The notes: a model not told the origin generated them from the letters alone. Positions 1-5,891 are shown, numbered from the stretch's first letter. The stretch: 5,891 nt of DNA from Frankiaceae bacterium (GCA_030840615.1 JAVEEE010000105.1:1-5891), one strand, 5' to 3'. A program made the numbers and translations.

Positions 1-104
1 GTGCGCCGAAGCGGGTCGACTCGCGACCGCGGTCGAAGGACACCGAGGTCGCGGCCCGACTGTGGCAGGTGTCGGAGGAGCTGACCGGCGTTCGCTACGC
101 CTGA
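1..104 (+). CDS. C-terminal end of a probable short-chain dehydrogenase/reductase (5' partial)
   Basis: Only the last 33 codons and the TGA stop (102-104) lie inside the window. The reading frame starts at base 3, and bases 1-2 belong to a codon cut by the edge. The tail contains a stretch reading roughly AARLWQVSEELTGVRYA. This kind of ending, a short amphipathic helix (LW..SE.LTG) followed by an aromatic or hydrophobic end, is typical of the C-terminus of retinol-dehydrogenase-like SDR oxidoreductases in actinobacteria. That recognition is from memory of the family. The catalytic Tyr-Lys motif and the Rossmann nucleotide-binding motif would lie upstream and cannot be seen. The gene is convergent with the polymerase gene, whose stop codon lies 5 bases away, so no dedicated terminator fits between them. 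The codon pattern (G/C third positions) supports real coding sequence; the family call is tentative. Confidence 0.5.
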   Translation, partial: APKRVDSRPRSKDTEVAARLWQVSEELTGVRYA

Positions 105-109
105 CCCGA

Positions 110-1864
110 CTAGTGGGCCTCGGCCCAGCTCTCGCCCACAGCGACGTCGGCGACGAAGCGCACCCCGCTTCCGGCCGCCCACCAGCGCGCCGTCGCCTGC
201 AATGCGGTGACCAGCAACGCCGACACCTCCGCCGCGTCCTCGGCGGGCACGTGCAGCAGCAGCTCGTCGTGCAGGCACAGCACGATCCGGCCCGGACTGC
301 CGGCGAGTCCGGCCCGCACCGTCACCGCCCACGCCTTGAACAGCTCGGCAGCCGAGCCCTGCACAACGGCGTTGCGCGCGAAGCGACCCCACGCCGACGG
401 CGGGTAGCGGTCGTCGAACGACATGTCGCCCTCGTCTCCGACCCGCACCCGGCTGAGGCGGAGCAGCCGACCGCCGTAGGTCCGCAGGTCGGTGCCGGCC
501 CGGCCGGCTTCCTCGGCGGTGCGGAGGTAGGCCATCGCCCGCGGGTAGGCGCGGTCCATGTCGCGCAACGCGGCGCCTGCCGGACCCGACGTCTGGCCAT
601 ACATCGCCGCAAGCACCGCGACCTTCGCGGTCGGCCGGTCACTGTGCAACGCCGCCGCCACCGGCGCATACATGTCCGCCTCGCGTGCCGCCGTCGCCAG
701 CGCCGCATCACCGGAGACCACGGCCAGCACCCGCGGCTCCACCTGACCGAGGTCGGCGCGCACCAGCACCCAACCGGGGTCCGCGCGCACCGCCGGGCGC
801 AGCTCGGCCGGCATGTTGTGCAGGCCGGCCTGGGCACTCATCCGGCCCGCACCCTCGGCCGCGCTCCACCGACCCCGCAGCCGCCCGTCCGCCCCGACGT
901 GACGGTCGAGCCACGACCAGCCGTACGTCGTCGACAGCCGCTCGGCCTTGCGCCAGGCGAGCAGTGCGGCGACCGGCGGCAACGACGCGGCATGCGGCTC
1001 GAGGCGCCACGACCGCGTGTCGGGCAGGTCGAGACCGATGCGCGCGAGCATCACCCGCACCTGCGCCGGGTTGCGCAGGTCGACTGCGCCTGCGTCCGGG
1101 AACAGCCGCAGCACCGCGTCGTCGCGACCTCGCCGTTGCGCGGTCGCGTGCGACTCGTCAACCGGTCGCGGGCCGGTCACCGCCCCGATGAGTCCGGTCG
1201 CCACGTCGCGGTCGAGCGGCAGGCCGTCGTGCTCGAGCTCGAGCGCGAGCAGCGCCGCGCCCGACTCGGCGTATGCAGTGAGCACCGCAAGCGGCGGTTG
1301 CCGAGCCTCGGACCGCGGATCGGGCAGCGCGCGCAACGCCGACTCCTGCGCCGCCTGCACCTCGAGCGCCAGCTCCGCCCACCGCAGTGCACGCGTCAGG
1401 TCGTCGGCCCAGCCGCCAGCCACCCACTCGCGGCTCAGCTGCCCGTCCGGGCGGATCGCAGATCCGTCCTCGTCACCGAGGTCGAGCAGGTCGAGCTCAC
1501 CGCGCGGCGGCGGCGGTTCGACGAGACCGCGGTGCGCCGACCACACCGCCGCTGCATCCTCACGCGAAGTGCCGTGCAGGAGCCGGCTGACCGCCGCGAG
1601 GTCCCAGCAGGCGCGCAGCCGGGGACCGGCCCGGCCGGCCGCCCGACCGGCGACAGCAACGAGCGGACCGGCGCTCTCCCGCGCCGACCACCAGGTCCAG
1701 CGAACGTCCAGGCGGGCCAGCTCCGGCGCCAGGACGGAGACGTCACCCGGCAGCTGCCGCGCGCCGCCGTCCCAGGCAAGCGCGACACCCACCGGCGCGA
1801 CGACCAACGCGACGGTGCTGCCGGCAGCGACACCCGCCGCGGCGAGATCGTCAGCGAGGGGCAC
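110..1864 (-). CDS. Stand-alone family A (Pol I-like) DNA polymerase with degenerate exonuclease region
   Basis: A 584-residue protein carrying the polymerase domain of the DNA polymerase I family, without the 5' nuclease domain (PolA itself is about 900 residues). Motifs in order: AGRMS at 339-343 (cf. TGRLS) with HNMP following; motif A at 371-381 (DLGQVEPRVLA, catalytic Asp371 and Glu376); motif B with Arg410, Lys414 and Tyr422 at canonical spacing; Arg494/Asn498/Gln502 matching the conserved R...N...Q helix; and motif C at 532-534 (His-Asp-Glu). The catalytic set looks intact. Residues 1-120, where a 3'-5' exonuclease fold would lie, show no DxE metal motif, so proofreading is probably absent. 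The motif B position matching E. coli Phe762 is Leu418. Databases tend to call such actinobacterial proteins 'bifunctional 3'-5' exonuclease/DNA polymerase'. The start is GTG at 1864, overlapping the DUF1295 gene by 14 bases with no good Shine-Dalgarno, which suggests coupling. A role in repair or translesion synthesis is inference. Confidence 0.9.
   Translation of the reverse strand: MPLADDLAAAGVAAGSTVALVVAPVGVALAWDGGARQLPGDVSVLAPELARLDVRWTWWSARESAGPLVAVAGRAAGRAGPRLRACWDLAAVSRLLHGTSREDAAAVWSAHRGLVEPPPPRGELDLLDLGDEDGSAIRPDGQLSREWVAGGWADDLTRALRWAELALEVQAAQESALRALPDPRSEARQPPLAVLTAYAESGAALLALELEHDGLPLDRDVATGLIGAVTGPRPVDESHATAQRRGRDDAVLRLFPDAGAVDLRNPAQVRVMLARIGLDLPDTRSWRLEPHAASLPPVAALLAWRKAERLSTTYGWSWLDRHVGADGRLRGRWSAAEGAGRMSAQAGLHNMPAELRPAVRADPGWVLVRADLGQVEPRVLAVVSGDAALATAAREADMYAPVAAALHSDRPTAKVAVLAAMYGQTSGPAGAALRDMDRAYPRAMAYLRTAEEAGRAGTDLRTYGGRLLRLSRVRVGDEGDMSFDDRYPPSAWGRFARNAVVQGSAAELFKAWAVTVRAGLAGSPGRIVLCLHDELLLHVPAEDAAEVSALLVTALQATARWWAAGSGVRFVADVAVGESWAEAH
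114..127. terminator. Small GC hairpin at the convergent gene junction (weak terminator candidate)
   Basis: The bases TGGGC (114-118) and GCCCA (123-127) form a perfect 5-bp stem around a CTCG tetraloop, starting 9 bases after the stop of the rightward SDR-like gene. A wider alternative pairs GTGGGC (113-118) with GCCCAC (134-139). The hairpin sits inside the last codons of the leftward polymerase gene. There is no T-run after it on either strand, so it is at best a factor-assisted or weak terminator. In DNA this GC-rich such a stem can occur by chance. Confidence 0.2.
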
Positions 1865-2786
1865 GCAACCGCACCGGAAGCAGGCGCGGCACCGCGCGCT
1901 GGTAGCCGGCGTAGTCCGGCCGCCGTGCGAGCGACCGGGTCTCCATCATCGGAATGCTCGCCGTCTCGAAGAGCAACACCATCACGACCGGACCGACAAC
2001 GGTCCACCACAACGTCGGGGCAGCGGCGACACCGAAGAGCCACAGGCCACACCAGAACCCGATCTCGCCCAGGTAGTTCGGGTGCCGTGAGCGCGACCAC
2101 AACCCGACGTTGATCGTCCGGCCGTGGCTGGCCGGGTCGCGGGCAAACGCTCGCATCTGGTTGTCGGCGACTGTCTCGGTCGCAATCGCTGCCGCGACGA
2201 CCACGATCGCCACGGCATCGAGAGCGTTGAAGCTGTGCCGTGGTGCACCCAGCGCGGGCCACAGCGGCAGCATGCCGGCGAACACGACCAGCGTCGGCAC
2301 GAGCTGGATGCCGACCAGGCTCACCAGCCACCACGGGAGCCGGCCCCGGGTGCTGCCGCGCATGTCGACGTAACGCCAGTCCTCCTGGGTCAGCCCGCGC
2401 CAGCCGATCGTCCAGTTGCCGGTCAACCGGATCGCCCACGCGAAGACGAGTACGACGACCGCGACCTGTCGGAAGTGCGCGCCGGCGTCGAGGCCGTCCG
2501 GCGCCTGGACTGCCCAGTAGATCGCCACGACCGGCGGGACAACGCTCCAGTAGGGGTCATAGAGACTGGAGTTGGCGACGAGCATCGACAGCGCGAAGAT
2601 CACCAGGGTCGCGACGAGGTCGGCGACCAGCGCGACAGTGATCGGATGCCGGTGGTGGAGCAGCGCCGCGGTGCCCAGCGCCGCGGCGGCCGCGACGACA
2701 TAGCACCCCGTCACGACGAGGAGCGCGGCTGGTCGCGAGAGCCCGGCCAGGCCGCGGCCGGTCGGGTAGGCGTCGGCGTGGTTCAC
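1851..2786 (-). CDS. DUF1295 domain integral membrane protein (steroid 5-alpha-reductase-like fold)
   Basis: A 311-residue, strongly hydrophobic protein with about seven or eight likely membrane segments, near residues 19-43, 50-71, 78-94, 107-122, 152-176, 188-205, 240-252 and 258-276. DUF1295 hallmarks are visible: DPYWSVVP at 77-84, an RLTGNW segment at 120-125 leading to GLTQEDWRY at 131-139, GLWSRSRHPNYLGE at 228-241, and a C-terminal E-T-R...RP.Y..Y...VPR pattern at 282-301. The RHPNYLGE motif with its late Glu is the part shared with steroid 5-alpha-reductases and isoprenylcysteine carboxyl methyltransferases, where it helps bind the nucleotide cofactor. An NAD(P)H-dependent lipid or steroid reductase is therefore possible, but the substrate is unknown. 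The GTG start at 2786 lies 9 bases after the mannosidase stop, with only a weak AGG upstream. The gene's end overlaps the polymerase start by 14 bases, so it is the middle gene of the cluster. Confidence 0.88.
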   Translation of the reverse strand: MNHADAYPTGRGLAGLSRPAALLVVTGCYVVAAAAALGTAALLHHRHPITVALVADLVATLVIFALSMLVANSSLYDPYWSVVPPVVAIYWAVQAPDGLDAGAHFRQVAVVVLVFAWAIRLTGNWTIGWRGLTQEDWRYVDMRGSTRGRLPWWLVSLVGIQLVPTLVVFAGMLPLWPALGAPRHSFNALDAVAIVVVAAAIATETVADNQMRAFARDPASHGRTINVGLWSRSRHPNYLGEIGFWCGLWLFGVAAAPTLWWTVVGPVVMVLLFETASIPMMETRSLARRPDYAGYQRAVPRLLPVRLRAPR

Positions 2787-2795
2787 CGTCGCAAC

Positions 2796-5144
2796 CTAGC
2801 CGTGCGACAGCGAAGGCGGTGCAGAGTCCGGTGCGGTGGCCCAACTGCTCTTCGCCGACTGCATGCCGAACGTCAACGTCTGACCGGTTCGGACTTCGCC
2901 GGCTGTCAGCCAGGCCCGGTTCAGCGGCCGGCCGGACAGCGTCGCCCAACCGACGTACTGCCGGGTCGGTGCCGCGCCGGGTGCTGTGATCGTGAACGAC
3001 GGAGTCACACCGGTGCCGCGGACGACGACGGAGGAGAACAGCGGGCTCGAAAGCTCCCACGCATCAACACCGGGCTGTGCCTGGTAGAGCCCGATCGCGG
3101 ACAGCACGTAACCGGCCGACATGGTGCCGGCGTCGTCGTTGCCGGGCAGCCCGTAGGGCGACGTCGAGAACACCTGGGTCGCGGCGTGCACCACACGCTG
3201 GGTCTTCCATGGTTGGCGCAGCCAGTCGTAGAGCCAGGGCGCCTGCAGGTCGGTCTCGTTTGCCGGCGTGTATTGCGAGCCGGCGTAGTAGACACCGAAG
3301 AAGCTCGCCTGGGTCTGCGCCACGGGCAGCACCGGCGCCGTCTCGTTCTGGAGCAATGCCTCGAAGAACTGGTCCAACCGGTTGACGGTCTGCACCGGAC
3401 CGACGGCGGCAGCGAGACCGGCGACGTCCTGCGGGACGAGCCACAGGTACTGCCACCCGGTGCCCTCCTGATAGCCGTCCTGGAACCTCGGATCCCAGAC
3501 GTTCGTCGCGCCCAGCGACGTCGGCTTGGCCCACGAACCGTCGCTGTTGCGGGGGCGGAGGAAGTGGTCGGTCGGGTCGAGCAGGTTGCGCCAGCAACCG
3601 GCCCGCCGGGTCAGCGCCGCGGCCTGTTCCGGGGTGCCGAACCGCGGAGCGAGCGCAGCGACGGCAGCGTCGTCGATGGCGTACTCGAGCGTCACCGCGG
3701 CACCGCGGTCACTGACGTCGTTGGGGATGTAACCGTGCGACAGATACGCGGCGAGGTCGCCGCGCGGTGCGACCGCCGGGATGCGGGTCGCCTGCCGGAG
3801 GATCGCGTCGTAGGCGCGTTGCGCATCGGTGCCGGTGAGGGCGCCGTCCGTCACCAGTGCCGCGAGGGTCGGGGTGCCGGAGTCGCCGCCCATGATGCCG
3901 TAGTCACGGTTGCCGCGAACCCACTTCGGGACCACACCGTCGCCCTGGTCGGCGTCGTCGAGCAGCGAGACGCCGACGTCGTGCGCGACGTCCGGCGCGG
4001 CGAGGGTGAGCAACGGTGTCTGCGTTCGGTAGGTGTCCCACAACGACAGGTCGGTGTAGTGGTGTTGCGACCCGGTCGGCACCGGGCGCACGACGTCGTC
4101 GAAGCCCAGGTAGCGACCGTCGGCGTCGTCGAACGTCGTCGGCATCAACAGTGCGTGGTAGAGGTTGGTGTAGAACGTCGAGCGCTGGTCACCCGACCCG
4201 CCGGTCACCTCGATCGAGTGCAGCCGATCGTTCCAGCCGTCGTGTGCAAGCCGGCGGACGGTGTCGAACGACGTGCCGGCAGGGGCCTCTGCCGCGACGT
4301 TGGCGGTCGCGCCATCGGCGTCGACGTAGGAGATGCCGACCCGGGCTCCGACGACCTGGTCGGCCGTCGTGTCGAAGGTGACCCACCCACCGGCGCCTGT
4401 CCCCGACGCGTCGGTGCCACCCGGCGTGAGGCTCGACCCGAGCCAGGTGCCGTGCGCGACGAACGGCCGGTCGAAGCTCGCCGTGAACCAGATGGTCACC
4501 CCGCCGCTGCCGGGTACGACGACGTGGCCGGTCACGGTCCGGTCGCCGATGACATGGAGCGCGCCCGACTGCACCGCGTCGTTGTCTCTGGTGACGTCGA
4601 AGAGGACGTTGGACTGCGCGCTCGCCGGGAAGGTGTAGCGCTCGGCAGCGACGCGCGTGGTCGCGGTCAGCTCCGCGCGGGTGCTGTAACGCGACAGCGT
4701 GGCGGCGTAGTAGCCCGGCTCCGCGATCTCGTCGGCGTGCGCATAAGGAGAGGAGAACTGCGTGGGGTCGCTGCTGGTGACAGCGCCGGTCGTCGGCATC
4801 ATCGGGAGCTCGCCCCCGATGTGGATGCCGGCCCCGCTGAAATGCGTGAGGGCGAAGCCGCGGATCGACGGGTCCTGGTAGCCGTACCCGACGTAGTTGA
4901 CCGGGTCGTCACCGGCCGGTGTCGTCGTGATGGCGCCGGGAGTGACCATGCCGAACGGCAGGCCCGCGCCGACGGTCACGAAACCCGGCCCGAGGGAACC
5001 GGCCAGCGGCTCGACGAGTGCGGCCAGGTCCTCGACGACGGGTCCTGCAGCGAGCACGGGGCCCGCCGCCAGGCACGTCGTCGCGGCGACGGCAGCGGCG
5101 ACCAACCCGGCGATCGACCCCCGCCACCTCGCGCCCCGCCGCAT
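2796..5144 (-). CDS. Secreted GH92 family alpha-mannosidase
   Basis: A 782-residue glycoside hydrolase of family 92, calcium-dependent exo-acting enzymes that release mannose from alpha-mannosides with inversion. Residues 1-33 look like a Sec signal peptide: a basic start (RRGARWR), an Ala/Val/Leu core, and likely cleavage near VLA-AG. The N-terminal beta-sandwich shows PFGMVTPG at 63-70 and GFALTHFSGAG at 96-106. The catalytic alpha/alpha barrel shows LWDTYRTQTPL at 368-378, GDSGTPTLA at 420-428, YQEGTGWQ at 558-565 (Glu560 matches the family's general acid), ANETDLQAPW at 628-637, PWKTQ at 645-649 and GNDDAGTMSAGYV at 668-680 (Asp pair near the base site). The length is normal for a bare GH92 core, with no added carbohydrate-binding module. 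The frame stays open for 214 codons upstream, but that part is antisense to the phosphatase gene. ATG 5144 is the only start that leads straight into a signal peptide. Linkage specificity cannot be read from the sequence. Confidence 0.93.
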   Translation of the reverse strand: MRRGARWRGSIAGLVAAAVAATTCLAAGPVLAAGPVVEDLAALVEPLAGSLGPGFVTVGAGLPFGMVTPGAITTTPAGDDPVNYVGYGYQDPSIRGFALTHFSGAGIHIGGELPMMPTTGAVTSSDPTQFSSPYAHADEIAEPGYYAATLSRYSTRAELTATTRVAAERYTFPASAQSNVLFDVTRDNDAVQSGALHVIGDRTVTGHVVVPGSGGVTIWFTASFDRPFVAHGTWLGSSLTPGGTDASGTGAGGWVTFDTTADQVVGARVGISYVDADGATANVAAEAPAGTSFDTVRRLAHDGWNDRLHSIEVTGGSGDQRSTFYTNLYHALLMPTTFDDADGRYLGFDDVVRPVPTGSQHHYTDLSLWDTYRTQTPLLTLAAPDVAHDVGVSLLDDADQGDGVVPKWVRGNRDYGIMGGDSGTPTLAALVTDGALTGTDAQRAYDAILRQATRIPAVAPRGDLAAYLSHGYIPNDVSDRGAAVTLEYAIDDAAVAALAPRFGTPEQAAALTRRAGCWRNLLDPTDHFLRPRNSDGSWAKPTSLGATNVWDPRFQDGYQEGTGWQYLWLVPQDVAGLAAAVGPVQTVNRLDQFFEALLQNETAPVLPVAQTQASFFGVYYAGSQYTPANETDLQAPWLYDWLRQPWKTQRVVHAATQVFSTSPYGLPGNDDAGTMSAGYVLSAIGLYQAQPGVDAWELSSPLFSSVVVRGTGVTPSFTITAPGAAPTRQYVGWATLSGRPLNRAWLTAGEVRTGQTLTFGMQSAKSSWATAPDSAPPSLSHG

Positions 5145-5145
5145 G

Positions 5146-5160
5146 GGCGATTGCTTCGCC
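5146..5160 (-). promoter_or_regulatory. Hairpin abutting the mannosidase start codon
   Basis: Read in mRNA sense, the 15 bases GGCGAAGCAATCGCC precede the ATG (5144) with one base between. GGCGA pairs perfectly with TCGCC around an AGCAA loop. The only purine-rich, Shine-Dalgarno-like stretch in front of this gene (GGCGAAG) is therefore partly inside the stem. This could hold down initiation, or the gene may start on a leaderless or weakly translated message. The stem is only 5 bp, so the functional reading is tentative. Confidence 0.35.
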
Positions 5161-5184
5161 GTCGACCGGGCGATGCCTGCTTCG
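5146..5184. repeat. Imperfect direct repeat, GGCGAT-(0 or 3)-TGCTTCG, two copies
   Basis: Copy one is GGCGATTGCTTCG at 5146-5158. Copy two is GGCGAT at 5169-5174, three extra bases (GCC), then TGCTTCG at 5178-5184. All 13 bases outside the insertion match. The first halves start 23 bases apart and the second halves 26 bases apart, roughly two to two and a half helical turns. The pair sits wholly between two divergent start codons, which fits paired regulator sites, but the 3-base insertion weakens that reading. Confidence 0.4.
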
Positions 5185-5213
5185 GTGCGGGATGGACCCC
5201 GCCGCCGGTGGGC

Positions 5214-5218
5214 AGGGA
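5214..5218 (+). promoter_or_regulatory. Ribosome binding site of the histidine phosphatase gene
   Basis: AGGGA at 5214-5218 lies 7 bases before the ATG at 5226, good Shine-Dalgarno spacing. It supports this start over the in-frame ATG six codons later (Met7) and over the GTG codons in the following hydrophobic strand. Confidence 0.6.
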
Positions 5219-5225
5219 GACCGAC

Positions 5226-5891
5226 ATGACCGGGTGGCCGCAGATGCTGGTGCTGGTGCGGCACGGCGAGAGCCTGGGCAACGTCGCCAACGCGCAGGCC
5301 TACACGGATGGGGCCGAGCGGCTCGACCTGGCCGTCAACGACCCGTCGGTCGAGCTGTCCGACCTCGGCGTGCGGCAGGCGCAAGCGTTGGGCGAGCGGC
5401 TCGGCGAGCTCGACGAGGCGAGCCGGCCGACGGTGGCGTTCGTGTCGTCGTACGTCCGGGCCCAGCAGACTGCCGACCACGTGCTGCGGACCGCCGGCAT
5501 AGCCGGCATCCCCAGGGTGGTCGACGAGCGGCTGCGCGACCGCGAGCATGGCGTCCTCGACCGGCTGACCGGCCGGGGTGTGCGGGCGCAGTTCCCGGCG
5601 GAGTCCGAGCGCCGCGACTACCTCGGCAAGTTCTGGTATCGGCCCGCCGGCGGAGAGTCGTGGGCCGATGTCGCGCTGCGGATCCGCGACGTCGTGCGCG
5701 ATCTGCGGCTCGACTACGCCGACGAACGGGTGCTGGTCGTCACCCACGATGTGCCGATCCTCCTGGCTCGCTACGTCCTCGAACACCTGACGACCGACGA
5801 GGTGGTGGCCCTGTCGGGCCAGGTGGTCAACAGCGGCATGACGACCTACTGCCGCGACGACACCGGGATGCGGCTGGAGAAGTTCAACGAC
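5226..5891 (+). CDS. Histidine phosphatase family protein (phosphoglycerate mutase-like), 3' partial
   Basis: The first 222 codons are present with no stop before the window edge. The N-terminal strand and catalytic motif read MLVLVRHGESLGN at 7-19, with His13 the expected phospho-acceptor and Arg12 a phosphate-binding residue. LSDLGVRQAQALGERL at 44-59 matches the usual 'LT..G..QA..lG..L' helix. SSYVRAQQTA at 74-83 matches 'SPL.RA.QTA', giving the second Arg (78). RLRDREHG at 102-109 supplies the acidic proton donor region, and VVTHD at 171-175 holds the second histidine (174). Such proteins remove phosphate from small phosphoesters through a phosphohistidine; the substrate is not readable here. 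The GGESW element at 142-146 is also usual for the family. Most of the expected length is present, so little is missing. The gene is divergent from the mannosidase cluster with 81 bases between, and the AGGGA ribosome binding site decides the start. Confidence 0.9.
   Translation, partial: MTGWPQMLVLVRHGESLGNVANAQAYTDGAERLDLAVNDPSVELSDLGVRQAQALGERLGELDEASRPTVAFVSSYVRAQQTADHVLRTAGIAGIPRVVDERLRDREHGVLDRLTGRGVRAQFPAESERRDYLGKFWYRPAGGESWADVALRIRDVVRDLRLDYADERVLVVTHDVPILLARYVLEHLTTDEVVALSGQVVNSGMTTYCRDDTGMRLEKFND

Larger units (their letters stand above)
5145..5225. promoter_or_regulatory. Divergent intergenic region between the mannosidase cluster and the phosphatase gene
   Basis: These 81 bases separate two divergent start codons and must hold, or lie close to, the promoters for both directions. 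I see no convincing -35/-10 pair, which is common for actinobacterial promoters read by eye. The stretch does contain an imperfect direct repeat (5146-5158 and 5169-5184), a hairpin next to the mannosidase ATG (5146-5160), and an inverted repeat GCGGG-N6-CCCGC (5187-5191 and 5198-5202). These could be operator sites for a local or carbon-source regulator; no regulator gene lies in the window. Confidence 0.45.

Noticed and set aside
1225..1255. Short CTCGAG/GAGCGCGAG tandem-like run
   Set aside because: It encodes an ordinary Leu/Glu-rich helix of the polymerase (around residues 204-213) and reflects codon repetition, not a structural repeat.
948..2090. A 380-codon plus-strand open frame rich in Ser, Arg and Ala
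   Set aside because: Low-complexity composition, no motif, and fully opposite to the polymerase and DUF1295 genes.
62..2113. A 683-codon plus-strand open frame
   Set aside because: It lies antisense to the polymerase and DUF1295 genes, whose frames carry clear family motifs. Its translation is Arg/Pro/Gly-rich with no recognisable domain, the usual shadow of GC-rich coding DNA.
1435..2439. A 334-codon minus-strand open frame spanning the DUF1295/polymerase junction
   Set aside because: It is out of frame with both real genes on the same strand and has an Arg-rich, motif-free translation.
5026..5144. Possible lipoprotein signal at the mannosidase N-terminus (Cys24)
   Set aside because: The residues before Cys24 are A-T-T, which do not fit a lipobox (small residue such as Gly, Ala or Ser at -1 and Leu-like at -3). 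An ordinary Sec signal with cleavage after VLA fits better.
5489..5508. GCCGGCAT tandem duplication
   Set aside because: Only 8 bases repeated once, encoding Ala-Gly-Ile twice in a loop of the phosphatase; not meaningful on its own.
1..5891. tRNA, rRNA, CRISPR, insertion sequence, phage or toxin-antitoxin elements
   Set aside because: I looked for repeats at regular spacing, transposase or integrase motifs and small paired genes and saw none; coding sequence fills nearly the whole window.

Overview
The window is gene-dense, very GC-rich DNA (about 70% G+C by eye), with GTG starts, G/C-ending codons and almost no intergenic space. This points to the chromosome of an actinobacterium; genus cannot be fixed from the sequence alone. 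I see no mobile element, CRISPR array, rRNA or tRNA, and nothing that marks the region as recently acquired.

Layout, left to right. (1) Bases 1-104 hold the last 33 codons and the stop of a plus-strand gene, probably a short-chain dehydrogenase/reductase. (2) It converges, with a 5-base gap, on a three-gene minus-strand cluster that reads from about 5144 down to 110. The order is a secreted GH92 alpha-mannosidase (5144-2796), a membrane DUF1295 protein (2786-1851) and a stand-alone family A DNA polymerase (1864-110). The first two genes are 9 bases apart and in the same frame, and the last two overlap by 14 bases, so one transcript with translational coupling is the simplest reading. (3) An 81-base divergent intergenic region (5145-5225) carries an imperfect direct repeat, a small hairpin against the mannosidase start codon, and the ribosome binding site of the rightward gene. 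(4) From 5226 to the window end runs the start of a plus-strand histidine phosphatase (phosphoglycerate mutase-like), still open at the edge.

The cluster does not form a pathway I recognise. A secreted glycosidase, a membrane protein of the steroid-reductase/methyltransferase-like fold and a DNA polymerase share a transcript but no obvious substrate. The points most worth a second look are the polymerase, which lacks a visible exonuclease active site and has an altered fingers helix; the repeat and hairpin structure in front of the mannosidase; and the substitutions near the mannosidase active-site motifs. I did not find a clear new multi-gene system here.
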